DNA of 64,000 nt from Gymnogyps californianus (taxonomy: Eukaryota; Chordata; Aves; Accipitriformes; Cathartidae): NCBI RefSeq assembly GCF_018139145.2, contig NC_059500.1:41335437-41399436 (forward strand), written 5' to 3'. The notes beneath the pieces are model-generated. The model was given only the letters and a program-made list of their open reading frames with translations. It was not told the DNA's origin and did not search any database. Below, in pieces: positions 23,970-34,900 of this stretch. Positions within the stretch are counted from its first letter, which is position 1. Every line of letters starts with the position of its first letter. The position numbers were made by a program, and so were the translations under genes.

Positions 23970-24043
23970 TGTCCTGGTTTTGGCTGGGATAGAGTGGAGT
24001 GGCTGTGTGGTGCTTAGCTGCTGGCTGGGGTTAAACCATGACA
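23970..24043 (+). mobile_element. Internally deleted 74-bp mini-LTR
   Basis: Its first 25 bp match the start of the LTR family (TGTCCTGGTTTTGGC...) and its last roughly 49 bp match the family's 3' end (GGCTGTGTGGTGC ... CCATGACA). The roughly 500 bp between them are missing, including TATA box and polyadenylation site. The flanks are 5-bp CAGTG repeats, so both LTR ends are original and the loss is internal. The breakpoint lies at a GAGTG-like sequence found on both sides. Confidence 0.88.
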
Positions 24044-24048
24044 CAGTG
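24044..24048 (+). repeat. Target-site duplication CAGTG, right copy
   Basis: Repeats 23965-23969 immediately after the terminal CA of the mini-LTR. Confidence 0.75.
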
Positions 24049-24566
24049 GTAGTGAACTTTGCTGCCTGTGTGTTTATTTGTAGAAATACTGTATGACTGG
24101 ATCTTCTTGTGCCTCAGCCCGCAGGTAAAATTGTGTAGTAATGGGGCCTTTATAATGACACAGGTTTTGCTTTGTATGGGCTTTCCCAAACAAAAATCTG
24201 TATAGATACCCCCAAAAATATCACCTGGCTACACTACTGATTTTTTTTTTAATGTATCTAAATGGTTGTTTGATTGTCATCTAAAAGAACAAACTTGAAT
24301 TTCTGTGTGTGTCCAGCTTTTGAGCAAGGAGAAGACATAATTTTTAAGAACTGGTTTAGGAATCAGGAAGAAAACAAGCAGAGTAAAGCTTTGTTTTACT
24401 TGTGGTGTGTTCTTAGACCTTTTACCTTTTTTTGCATAAGTAAAAATAAGGGTGACAAAATCTGAGAAGGCTCATTTCTTTCTGCTGCTGATGGTCCAAC
24501 AGTGTAAAATGGCCTCGTGTCTTTTTAATCTTAATTCAGGAGTAGTTTCTCTGCACTTTGAATACT

Positions 24567-25130
24567 TGTCCTGGTTTTGGCTGGGATAGAGTTAATTTTC
24601 TTCCGAGTAGCTGGTATAGTGCTGTGTTTTGGATTTAGTATGAGAATAATGTTGATAACACACTGATGTTTTAGTTGTTGCTAAGTAGTGTTTATACTAA
24701 GTAAGGGACTTTTCAACTTCTCGTGCCTTGCCAGCAAGAAGGCTGGAGGGGCACAAGACGTTGGGAGCCAGGACAGCTGACCCAAACTGGCTACAGGAAT
24801 ATTCCATACCATATGATGTCATGCCCAGTATATAAACTGGGGGGAAAGCTGGGCAGGGACTGCTGCTCAGGAGCTGACTGGGCATTGGTGGGCAAGTGGT
24901 GAGCAATTGCATTGTGCAGCGCTTGTTTTGTTTACTCTAATTATTATTATTATTGTTACTACTACCACCATTATTATTATTTTCTTCCTTTTCTGCCCTT
25001 TTAAACTGTCTTTATCTCAACCGACGAGTTTTCTCACTTTTACCCTTCCAATTCTCTCCCCCATCCCACCAGGGGGAGTGAGCGAGCGGCTGTGTAGTGC
25101 TTCGTTGCCGGCTGGGGTTAAACCACGACA
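24567..25130 (+). mobile_element. Second full LTR of the same family (564 bp)
   Basis: Starts TGTCCTGGTTTTGG and ends ACCACGACA. It is collinear with the copy at 3760-4362, including TATATAA at 24829-24835, the GAGCAATTGCATTGTGCA block and the ATT-rich microsatellite. The polyadenylation-like ATTAAA of the first copy is TTTAAA here. The left flank ATACT is not repeated at the LTR end. Instead a primer-binding-site-like sequence follows, so this looks like the 5' LTR of a broken provirus. It is in the FRMD3 sense orientation. Confidence 0.92.
24829..24835 (+). promoter_or_regulatory. LTR TATA box (second copy)
   Basis: TATATAA at the same relative position as in the first LTR copy. Confidence 0.7.
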
Positions 25131-25213
25131 GTCTTTTTTGGTGCCCAACGTTGGGCATTGTGGTTTAACCCCAGCCGGCAACGAAGCACCACACAGCCAC
25201 TCGCTCACTCCCC
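25073..25213. repeat. Inverted duplication of the LTR 3' tail around the primer-binding site
   Basis: The last part of the LTR (25073-25126, 54 bp) reappears as reverse complement at 25160-25213 with two mismatches. The 33-nt spacer is centred on the primer-binding-site palindrome. No gag, pol or env sequence follows. The arrangement would fold into a long hairpin and suggests a snap-back or aberrant reverse-transcription product, or a later foldback duplication. Confidence 0.9.
25139..25156 (+). other. Retroviral primer-binding-site-like sequence, tRNA-Lys type
   Basis: TGGTGCCCAACGTTGGGC lies 8 nt after the LTR end. It matches 16 of 18 positions of the complement of the vertebrate tRNA-Lys(CTT) 3' end. 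The mismatch at position 14 turns the site into part of a 16-bp perfect palindrome (25142-25157), so the right half may be an inverted copy of the left half and not original sequence. Confidence 0.65.
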
Positions 25214-27603
25214 ACACCCAGTACTGCTGCCTGTAGTTTGGCTAATAATTTACTAGCTTGATGGTTTTTTTTTCTTCTCCTTTTAAATGTGACATACACT
25301 GTCCTGTCTAGTTCTTCTTGTAGCACATCGATGACTGGAAACTTGCCTTCTTGCTTAGTATTTTCTGCTTGGTCTGTGTCTTGCAGGCAGATGCTACATT
25401 TAATAGAAATCTGCTAACCAAAAAACTGTCTTTAAAATTCCCGTCCCTCAATAAAGCGTAAAAAACAAAACAACATTCTGAAGCAGGCTGTGAGGTAAAA
25501 GCGTAGTGACCGTGAATCTCGCTGTGAACATATACTGAATGTTGACGATTTGGAAAAATAAGTGGGAAAGGGAAGGCGGCATAAGAATGAAAAGAGCAGA
25601 GAGGCCAGAGATGAGAAGGTGGCAGAGAACCATAGCTGCGGAAAGGGAAAGGTTAAGGGATTATGTAGACAGCAGGCAGGAGATTTAGTGAATTTATATT
25701 TATCCTGTAAGCGATGTCAGAACCGTAACCAGAAAGCGCCTTGAGGTGCTGGGATGATGCTATAATGGTTCAAAATAATAAGACAAGATAAGGAAGGGGA
25801 TGCAAGTTAGGATGGATTCTGTGCTGTGTTCTGTTGACACATTTTAGAAACTACATACTAGAGCTTGTATTCCTAACTTCATGCTTGAGCCTCTGATTGT
25901 ACAGTTACAACAGGTACTCTTGCCGAGAGTGGCAGATGAGAAGCCTCTCTAATTAAGCTAAGCCTATGGGTTAAAGCTACCTCTGTTGTCATTTTGTGTG
26001 TGACTAAATGTGTAGCACATATTTTATTTTTAATAGCACTTATGGATGTGCTCTTAGCTCCTTCCACGGCTCAAAAGGAAACAAGGAGTAGAAAGTGCTA
26101 CTAGAAAGTTACGAGGGTGTTGGGAGTTCTCATTACAAATTAAGAAATTCATTGTCTTGATGGATTTTGATAAGTGTTTGTGAAGCTCAATATTTGCTTA
26201 ACATTGGTTTCTGTATCTCTGGTGGGAGAAAGGCGTGTATCTATGTGTATTACTTACGTGTTGCTACCAATTCACAAACTGTGTTGTTCTTTCTTGTTAT
26301 TCCTGAATGAAAATACGTAGAAAGATGGCTTATGCAGGATTTTATCCAATATATACTAAACTGCAGCTGAACTGCTTTTGTGTTGGATAAAGCTTATTGA
26401 TGATGTTGAATTAGTTTTTTTCCACACTCCATGTTGTCTGATTAATGAACAAAATCTGAAAATTCTCTCTCCTAAAGATGATGATCTTGCCTTTCATTTT
26501 AACTGTGTATTTCCTCTGTATTGCAATTGGCATTGTAATTAATGTTTTGATTGCTAGTAAACAAAGGCGGGGGAACTTAGATGTGTGCTTAAGGACTTGC
26601 CCGATCCAGGGTTGAAGATGAACATGTATTTCAGTAAATACAAACAGTGTAGGTGATAAATATTTTAATATATTGGTGAGGCCTGGTGCTGCAATGTGGA
26701 GGAAAAAAATATGAAAAATGCAGGTATCCTTAGACAAAGTTACCTAGTTAACAGGGGCAAGCTAAAAGGACAGTTACTGATTTAAAATGTAAGTATGATC
26801 TTTTCACTTTTACCCACCTTTCATTTTTCTTACAGCTTTGAATAAAAATTTTTACATTCTTTACTGTCATGCATGTTTGGACACTGGCTGAACAGTAGGA
26901 GTGGAGCTGTAGTAATAATAAAAGGCAACTGGAAAATCAATAATACAATGCAGCACAGCTTAAATCTCCAAACTGCAAATCATCGATTTGATCCTGTGAG
27001 GTGGAAGGTGGCTCCTGTGAGATACAGGGTGCTTTCTGCTTGCAGGAACTTCATATACTCTTTTGTCTTCAAAGGGCTTTTGGCATCTCATGAGGCTTAG
27101 TCTTCTCGCACCTTGAGGTCCTTTCATCTGTCTAGGCATCTTCAGTGCACTGAAACAGATCTAATATAGGAGGCAGCCGAGAAGCGATCATTTGGCAGAA
27201 TTAATTGGCCTAAGATTAGAGCCAAAATGAATAATTGATGAGGAAGTACTGTATTTTCGCTTTTTGGTTATATTTGCCTAGATTGAATTTTCTGTATAGG
27301 TCAGGAATGATTTAATAACATATATCAATGCTCCTCAAATTACCTTTAGCAAAAGAAGAGATTAGTGCCGTTTCTATGGGAAGGTGAAATAGGGAGTCTG
27401 GATTTTGCCTGTATGGTTGTTGCTGGTTCCCTGGAACAGACAGTATATTAAAACCTCAAGGTTTAAACACGTAGGTTAAAGAATGGGAGAAGTGGCAGCT
27501 GATTTTTCTCTTCTCCCTCAAAAAAAGCAGGTGGGTTGGGAGGACTGCGGAGTAATTCTTTCTGTGATAAAATGCTTGTTTTCTGTAGCACAGGTCTCTG
27601 TCC

Positions 27604-27641
27604 TTCCTTTATTTTGGCTTATTTCCTTTATTTTGGCTTAT
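27604..27641 (+). repeat. Perfect 19-bp tandem duplication
   Basis: TTCCTTTATTTTGGCTTAT occurs at 27604-27622 and again, identical, at 27623-27641. Confidence 0.95.
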
Positions 27642-28900
27642 TAAATCAAACATACTGAAAATGGCTCTCTTTGTCTACTTCTTATTGTCTCTCTCTTTTT
27701 GCACTCCCCCTCCACTCCCCTGTGTGGATAATATCAACCTGTTGGCAAGGTTCATAATGTCCAGATAATCTTTCTCTCCTTTTCCTGTTAAAGTCAAGCT
27801 GTCACCAGATGACTTCTGCTGTCTTTCCCTGCTGCATATGGAAAATACCTCCTCATAGTTCTTCCTTCAGCTGAGGCTGCTTGTCTGTTCCTTCGTTCTT
27901 TGTTTGCTTAAATACAGCCTCTCTTTTTTCCCTAGCTTTGCTTTCTTGGAGACCTTACAAATAATCTTTTTGTTCCTATCAGATTACCTTTTTCTCACTC
28001 TGATAGTGAAATCACTATTGTAATAATTCAGCAGTAATTAAATTAATACTAAATCTTTTTCTTTCTGGCATAAAACTAATTAAAAAAAAAAAAAAGCCCC
28101 AAACACTCTTTCCTTCCTTCACTCCTCCACTGTCAGTTTGTTTTATCCTTTCTAGCTACATGCATTCAGTTCATGAAAGTGTTGCTGTTTTCCTCTTTTC
28201 AGGGTTTAACACGTTGTTTTTGATGGAGGTGTGTTGATAATCAGCTCCTGCCATTTCAGTGTGCTGTCAAGATAGATGCTGTTCTCTAGCTCACAGTTAA
28301 TTATGGCAGTAGTAGGCCAAGTGTGAATAGTAATCATCCTATTCACCGTTGCTGTTCATGGGAGTTACTGAGAAACTTGATTAAGGAGGACCCAGGGATG
28401 AAGAATGAGTGTTGATGCTCTAGTACTGTTACATGTAGAGGAAAAGTTTCCCCTGACTGAAGGTAATGCTGGAAACTTGAGATAAAATGTATCATACCAA
28501 TCTGTATAAGGTAAAGTATATGTATAAAATTTCTCAAGGTTGCTCACAGCCAGAAATGGGAAGGTATGGGCTATATACCATGAGTTCTTTTTCAGTGGAA
28601 GAGTTCACAAACAGAAATAACTCCTGCAATAATTGGAAATCTGGCCATTCAAGATAGTTCAGTAAGAAACATAGGTATTAAGTGGCTGCAGAATGATTGC
28701 TCTTTAAAGGCTTCCATTGGAAAAATGTTAAAGAAGTCGACATCTTCACTAAAAACACTTGTTATTTTTCCATTGTTTACTTAAACCCCAGGAAGAAGTA
28801 AACAGTCTGGATTGAAGACATGCTTTGCTCCTTGCAAACATATTATCTCACAATGATATTTTCCCCATAGCAACTCTCTTTGGAAGAGAATTGTCCTTTT

Positions 28901-28918
28901 AAAAAAAAAAAAAAAAAA
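28901..28918 (+). repeat. A18 homopolymer
   Basis: Eighteen consecutive A directly after TTTT. There is no upstream sequence that would mark it as the tail of a retroposed gene. Confidence 0.9.
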
Positions 28919-31900
28919 GATTTGCACCTGGCCATTTTTTGTCCTGATGTTGTAATATGTAAACTTACTATAAAAGGGCATATGTTGCAAAGATAACTTT
29001 GGGTATTTCTGACAACACTGTGTAAAACTTTTTTCATACTGTCAGTCTGTATGCCCAGTTTTTTTGGTCTTTCACGGAACTTTCACGTAAAAGCAAAAAA
29101 GAGATGGGATTGCAAAATGAAAACAAAGAAACAAACAATTCCCTCATCCCCCCAAACCCAAACAGTATCAGCATAATTTATAACAGGACTTAATAATTTA
29201 TTAAATATAAAAAGACCAAAAAGCAGTCACAAACAATTTCAAGTTAATAGTGAAATTCTGTGGAAACTGATGCGTAAAGTTCAGGCTGTAATGGTGTATT
29301 TGTATTGTTTCCAGGCACGGAGGCTAGTCAAACATTTTTGTCTCCAAAACAGAGTGTCTGTGTGTGAACTGCCTTTTCGGAATGATTCCTGGACCCTTCT
29401 GTGTGCCAGGCAATGCCTGGGAACTGGTCAGCAAGAATGCTAATTGGCACAGACTGGATTTTTCTCAGGCAATGCCCTAACAGTTTGCTAGCATGGGTGG
29501 TGGATTTCAAGACCCCAAAATGCTTGGAGGGTTTTAGTAGTTTTAGTATAGATGCAATCTCTGTTTTCAAAAAGAAAAAGAAAAAAGAAAAAAAGATTTT
29601 GTGAATGACTACAGATACATTTTATAGTTCTGATACTAAAACATGTGAAATGGTAACTGTGTTTGTAACACTGTCCTTCTAAGTGGAAAATCTGAAGTAT
29701 TGTGTGGAGCATCTTAAACAGTTGGTGGTAGTTAAACTAGGAGTAGCACTGGTTTTAGTAGGTGCTTATAAAATAGCTGTGTTTAGGATCTGTGACTGTA
29801 ATCTTGGATTTGAACCTGTAATCTCTTCTGGGGTGACAGATGCTTGATTTTTTTTTTTTTTTTTGAATGCTCTTAGCAACAGAGTCTAATACAAGAGTAC
29901 CCTGCAGGATCAGGACATCAGTTGGTGGTGCTTTTTTTTTGTTGTTTTTACAGACACAAACTCCAAGCCATATAGTGGAGTGAGAACGGAGATGTGGTTA
30001 TTTCTTTGAACAGTAATTGCAAAAATGCAGATGAGATGCTCTATGGAGTGCTATGCACGCCACAGAGATGCTACAGAACATATGTTTAATCCTATTTCTT
30101 TAGGCTTTTCAGAGTAAAAGTCTGATCCTTCACTTTCACTTTGTTACTTTAAAATTGGGTAACAAAGATAAATACTTTGCAGTCAGAGAGCGATGGTTGG
30201 TCTTGCGTTAGATGGGACAGTTACCTGGGGTGTGAGTTGAACTCTGAAGCTGTGCAGTGCCAGCCTGAACTTGGGTGACTTCAAGGATTTATCTCGAGAC
30301 GTTCAGTGTGCCAATAGCTGGAGTGCACCAAACACACTGACCCTGCTTTCTCCTGCTCTGTGTGAATTTTCTTTAGCTCCATCCTGGGAAAAGGAAGGAA
30401 ACAGCAGAGGCTTTTACAGACGGTGCAGTGAGTGATTCAGTGTGCAGACTCAGCCGTTCACATGAAATCGCTCCAGCAGCTCGCGGTGCCCCTGCCAGTT
30501 GCTAGGTGCTGATCCAGGGAAGCTTTTCTGTTTTGACTGGAGAATCCACTCACATTGCCAGGATTTCCGGATTAGCTTTCTCATACGGTCTGGCAGTTGG
30601 TACTTTACAGCCACCAGAATGGAGAAGACTTGAGCAGGAATCATCAGTCCCCAAACCAAATGATGCTGCTGGCTTGTGGGCATTAAAGCAAGAAGAGTGG
30701 CACATCTAAGTGAAAAATGAACAATAATCTACACAGTTCCAGGACAACGTGTTCAGGACAATTCTGGTTATTTTTTGTGCACGGATTACCTGCGCTAAGC
30801 AAGTAGCAATTTTCATCCTGTAGCTTCTTGAGAATCAGAGGCTGGTTTGTATCTTGCTCAGAAGAGTTTATGGTGTCATTTCAGGGAAAACACAATAAGG
30901 GAATGCTTAATTCATGTTGTGATGATGAGACCGCGCAAAGTAATTTGTGTAGTTGGCCTGAGTTTTAACTGAAGTAAAGGCGGGAAAAATACTGTAGAAG
31001 AAGAAATTCCAGGAGTTGGATGCTGGTATGTGTGGGGAAGAGAGCAAGACTCCAGTTGTATAGAGATTTCAGCAGTTACATGGTGCATTGCAGAGAAGAT
31101 GGCAGTATTGAGTACGCCCTTCCAGTGTTTGCACCTGTTTTTTGTTTTATTCTGTTATTTAGAAACACCTTCCAGTGAAAGAACACGTAGTTCATAAATC
31201 TATGATCCCAACCGCTAAGGTAATTTTTACTACTCTCATCTGTTTCCCTCTTTATTTTTTACTTCACATTTGCTTTAAGGTGTCAAGAGGTGAGCTCTGT
31301 TGCAGTTTCGTTTGTATAAATAACTTGTCATCTCCCTGCTTTGTTAGAGCCTCGTGCAGCTTGTGAATGTAGCAAGAACCACAGGGTTGGATTGGGGCAA
31401 GAGGGGAAATATGAATTGTAATTCTGCTCTGCAGACCCATTGATTTTGATTTCTACTCCTGTCTTTCAGCAACTCTTAGCTTACTGCCTTCTCCATCATG
31501 GATGAAGATATCAATACCATGCCTAAACCCAGACTCCTGCAATACCCTTCTGAGGCCATCATCTAACTCGCCAGTTGCGTCTCTTTTTCATTACACTTTT
31601 CTTCAGTCCTCCAGACAGTTTTCAGTCCTTTTCACAGTGCTTGTATTCATGGCACTTCTAAGTTATGATTTCTACTTCTTTTTTGGAAGTGGGGCAATAC
31701 ACTGTTTTGAATACACAGCAGAAGCCTAGATCTGTTGATAAACATCATTCCCTGGTTTGCTGATTCCTGTAATTATTTCACAGAGAATGTTCAAAGGATT
31801 GTTATAGATTCATACTAATCATTGCTTACTTTTGTCTCAGTGACTTTTTTTTTTCCCCAAGGTGCTTTTTTCAGTCATCATTTTGATGATGATCTGGAGT

Positions 31901-34900
31901 TAGTCTTTGGACAGTGATTACCAGAAGTACTGGTTTTTGAAGTTTCATGCTATATTTTGGTGGGGTTTCCCCCCCTCCCCTCCCTTTTTTTTTTGTAATC
32001 TTTTGTAGTTTACTGACTCAGTGAATTATCTTGACTCATTTGTTATAATTTTGTTGCTCTTGGTAACATACTCTCTGCACAGGGTAATGTGTGTATCTGT
32101 GTGTTTGTATACATCCTGTAACTTACCTGTAATGGTCTGTATAGTTGTAAGGCTTTTATAGTATCCTAATTGTTTGTATGTCTTTGTTTTGCTAACTGCA
32201 ATTTATAACAATCAGGTTTTATAACAACCAGGTCATACCTTAGAAACTTCAGTTTCTTCACCTGCTTGCTCATTAATTAATTTATTCTTACCAATTTAGT
32301 TTCTTTTCATTGATTTTAAAATCAGAAAAATCTTTATTTTCATGGTATGCTCAGCTGACTCCTCTCAACTCTTACTACATTTTTTTCTGTCTTTCCCAAA
32401 GCCTTAATGGAATTTATGTACTTTTAAATTGAGATCCAGCACTTTCAGTCTTTACAGTACAGATTTTTGCCCTTTCTTTACATTTGCACTGTTATGTGAA
32501 ATCCTGAATGATACTGGGGTGGTTCAGGAATAATGGAAATGTTTCTGTGTCCTGCAGGGGTTTTCATATAGCATGAGGAAACAATTTTTGAAAACTAAAT
32601 CTCCCTTCGTCCCTAGGTGAATTTCCTGTTAAAACTCTTAGCACCGCTAACATACGCTTCTGTATGAATATTCACTTTTTTTTTTTTTGTGCTAGAATTT
32701 ATTTAGACATCCTGTCTTGTTTACAGGAAATGATACATAGTTGTCTGTCATGAGGTGATAAATAGTCCAGTGGATATCTTGTGTCCTGAAAAAATAGACA
32801 CAAACTGAATGCTTTTTTATCATAGCTCCAACATCTGTCTTTTTACAGTTCTTTTTTACTCTGTGAATATTTATGCTGTTGTTTCTTTGTGATCAGAGCT
32901 ATCATTGTAATCCAAAAACTGCAAGAGAGTTGTATTTCCTTTTCAGTTTTTCCATATATAGCTGGCATTGTGAGGATGGCAGAACTTCTGTTGCATTTGA
33001 TGCATTTCCATTAACTTGCTTTTAAGAGCTCTGGCTAACTGTATCTTGTATTGATTAGGAGATAAAAGGGAAGATGCAGATGTGGATTTAGGTGCCTTCC
33101 TCTTCTTTCTTCTTCTCCCCACCCTCCACAGGTGGAGCTTCTGGTCATTTTGAGGGCACTGATTTCTAATAGTGATTTTGGTGCCCTGCTTAGCCAAGAT
33201 ATGGTTCGGTGGTACTCCAAGAAAGATGAAAACTCTACCAGGTGTTGGCAGGTATGGCCCAAGAGGTAATATATTCTTCTTGATGTCCAGGCAGTTTGCT
33301 AGTTATGCCTGTGATGTCGTCACTCCTCTCCTGCCCCAAACTGACCTCTGTGGTTCTCTTACTTGCTGCCTGTCTCAGTATTACTAGTATTATTTGTATT
33401 ACCCTTTTTTGCTATGAAGCAAACCTCTTTGTTTTCAGTCTTGGCCACACAGGTAATCTGTTGAGGAAGGAACTTCTTTTTTCTGTTCACTGCATCACAG
33501 TGGGTTTTTAACCCCTCTCCTAGTTTCTGTTTTTTTAAAGAACAAGCAGGTAGGCACGGTGACATGTAAATACTTTTTGAAATTCCTGATTCGCTGACTT
33601 GACAGTACTCAGAGAAGACAAGAAGAGCTATGTTGATGGTGAACCTGCAGAGCTGGTTTGTGCCCTACATAATGTTTGGCACTTCTCTGAGAGACACAGA
33701 AGGAATTGCATTTTCTAACCTCTCTCTGCCTCCTCTGTCTCCAGAGGATTCACTGCTTACGCAGAAACCAAAATGTTTGCTGGAGGAGGATTCTGAGTGT
33801 TTTATCCTGCAGGCTGATTGATGAAGAAAGGTTATGAATCCAGGAGGAAGCCAGTTTAACGAGTTCTGTTTTCCAATTGTGTCCATACAGATTTGATATT
33901 GCTTTGTAATTAAAATTGGTTCTGCTTCTACAGAATATTGTTTTTCTCATTTTGAACTATGTAGCCTTTCCCATGCATTCCTGAAATAGAACAGCTAAAT
34001 GTATGCTTAAAAAAGGAAGGAAATAAAAGGGAAAGTACTGTCCTCCCAAAGGTGCACTGGGATTCCCGTAGCAGTGTTTCTTTGCAGAAATATCATGAGT
34101 TGAGTTTTCTTGCTGAGAGAGAGGTTTCTGCTTTATGAACAAGATAATTATATATTTCTGTTCAAAGTAAACATCATTCTGACACATTTCATGACCACAA
34201 GATATTTTATGCGCTCACTGGAATAAACAACACACAGGGCTGTCTCAGGCACTTAGTCAATGGATAATGTTGTGCCTGCTTTTACGCATCTTTCGGCTAA
34301 ATCAGAGATCAAAAACGAACTCCAGCACTTGAGGGCATGTGGGGAGGATTTTTGACACTCTGGAGAAAAGCGAGTCTGTAAAGCCTTAATGATTGCTCCT
34401 TCATCTATGCAGATTTGCTTTAACTGGTGCCAGATCTGCTGTAATATTGATGACATCCTTCACCTTGTTAATGGCCCAAATGAAATGGAGCGTATGCTGG
34501 TAGTCTAATTTTCTTCTTTCTATAGGGAGACCACAACTGGTGAAGACTGCACATAAGGATGTGAACTATGATTGCAAATTTGGCATGTAACATGCTTTCT
34601 GTTAAGTGAATGAAAAATGTTTAAAACTCTGGTTTTTGTGCACTGGGCACATCCCATGGCCTAGCTGGCACGAGACATTTTGTTAAGCATATTCTAGAAC
34701 AGTTCCCTGACAGTGAGGCAATTAATAAAATGTTGCAAGATATAATGGTAAAGTTGTATGTTGAGTGACTGCCTTTATCCCCAAAACAGTATGAGAGTGC
34801 ATGGAGGTACAAACTGCCTGGTGCTTTCCATCCATCTTGGTCTGTGTGGTTTGGAGTTTTGGTGAAGCATTTGGCAGTCAGAGCACAGCAGTAGTTGGTG

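Noticed and set aside
28901..28918. A18 run as the poly-A tail of a processed pseudogene
   Set aside because: Upstream sequence shows no coding similarity, no polyadenylation signal at the right distance and no target-site duplication.
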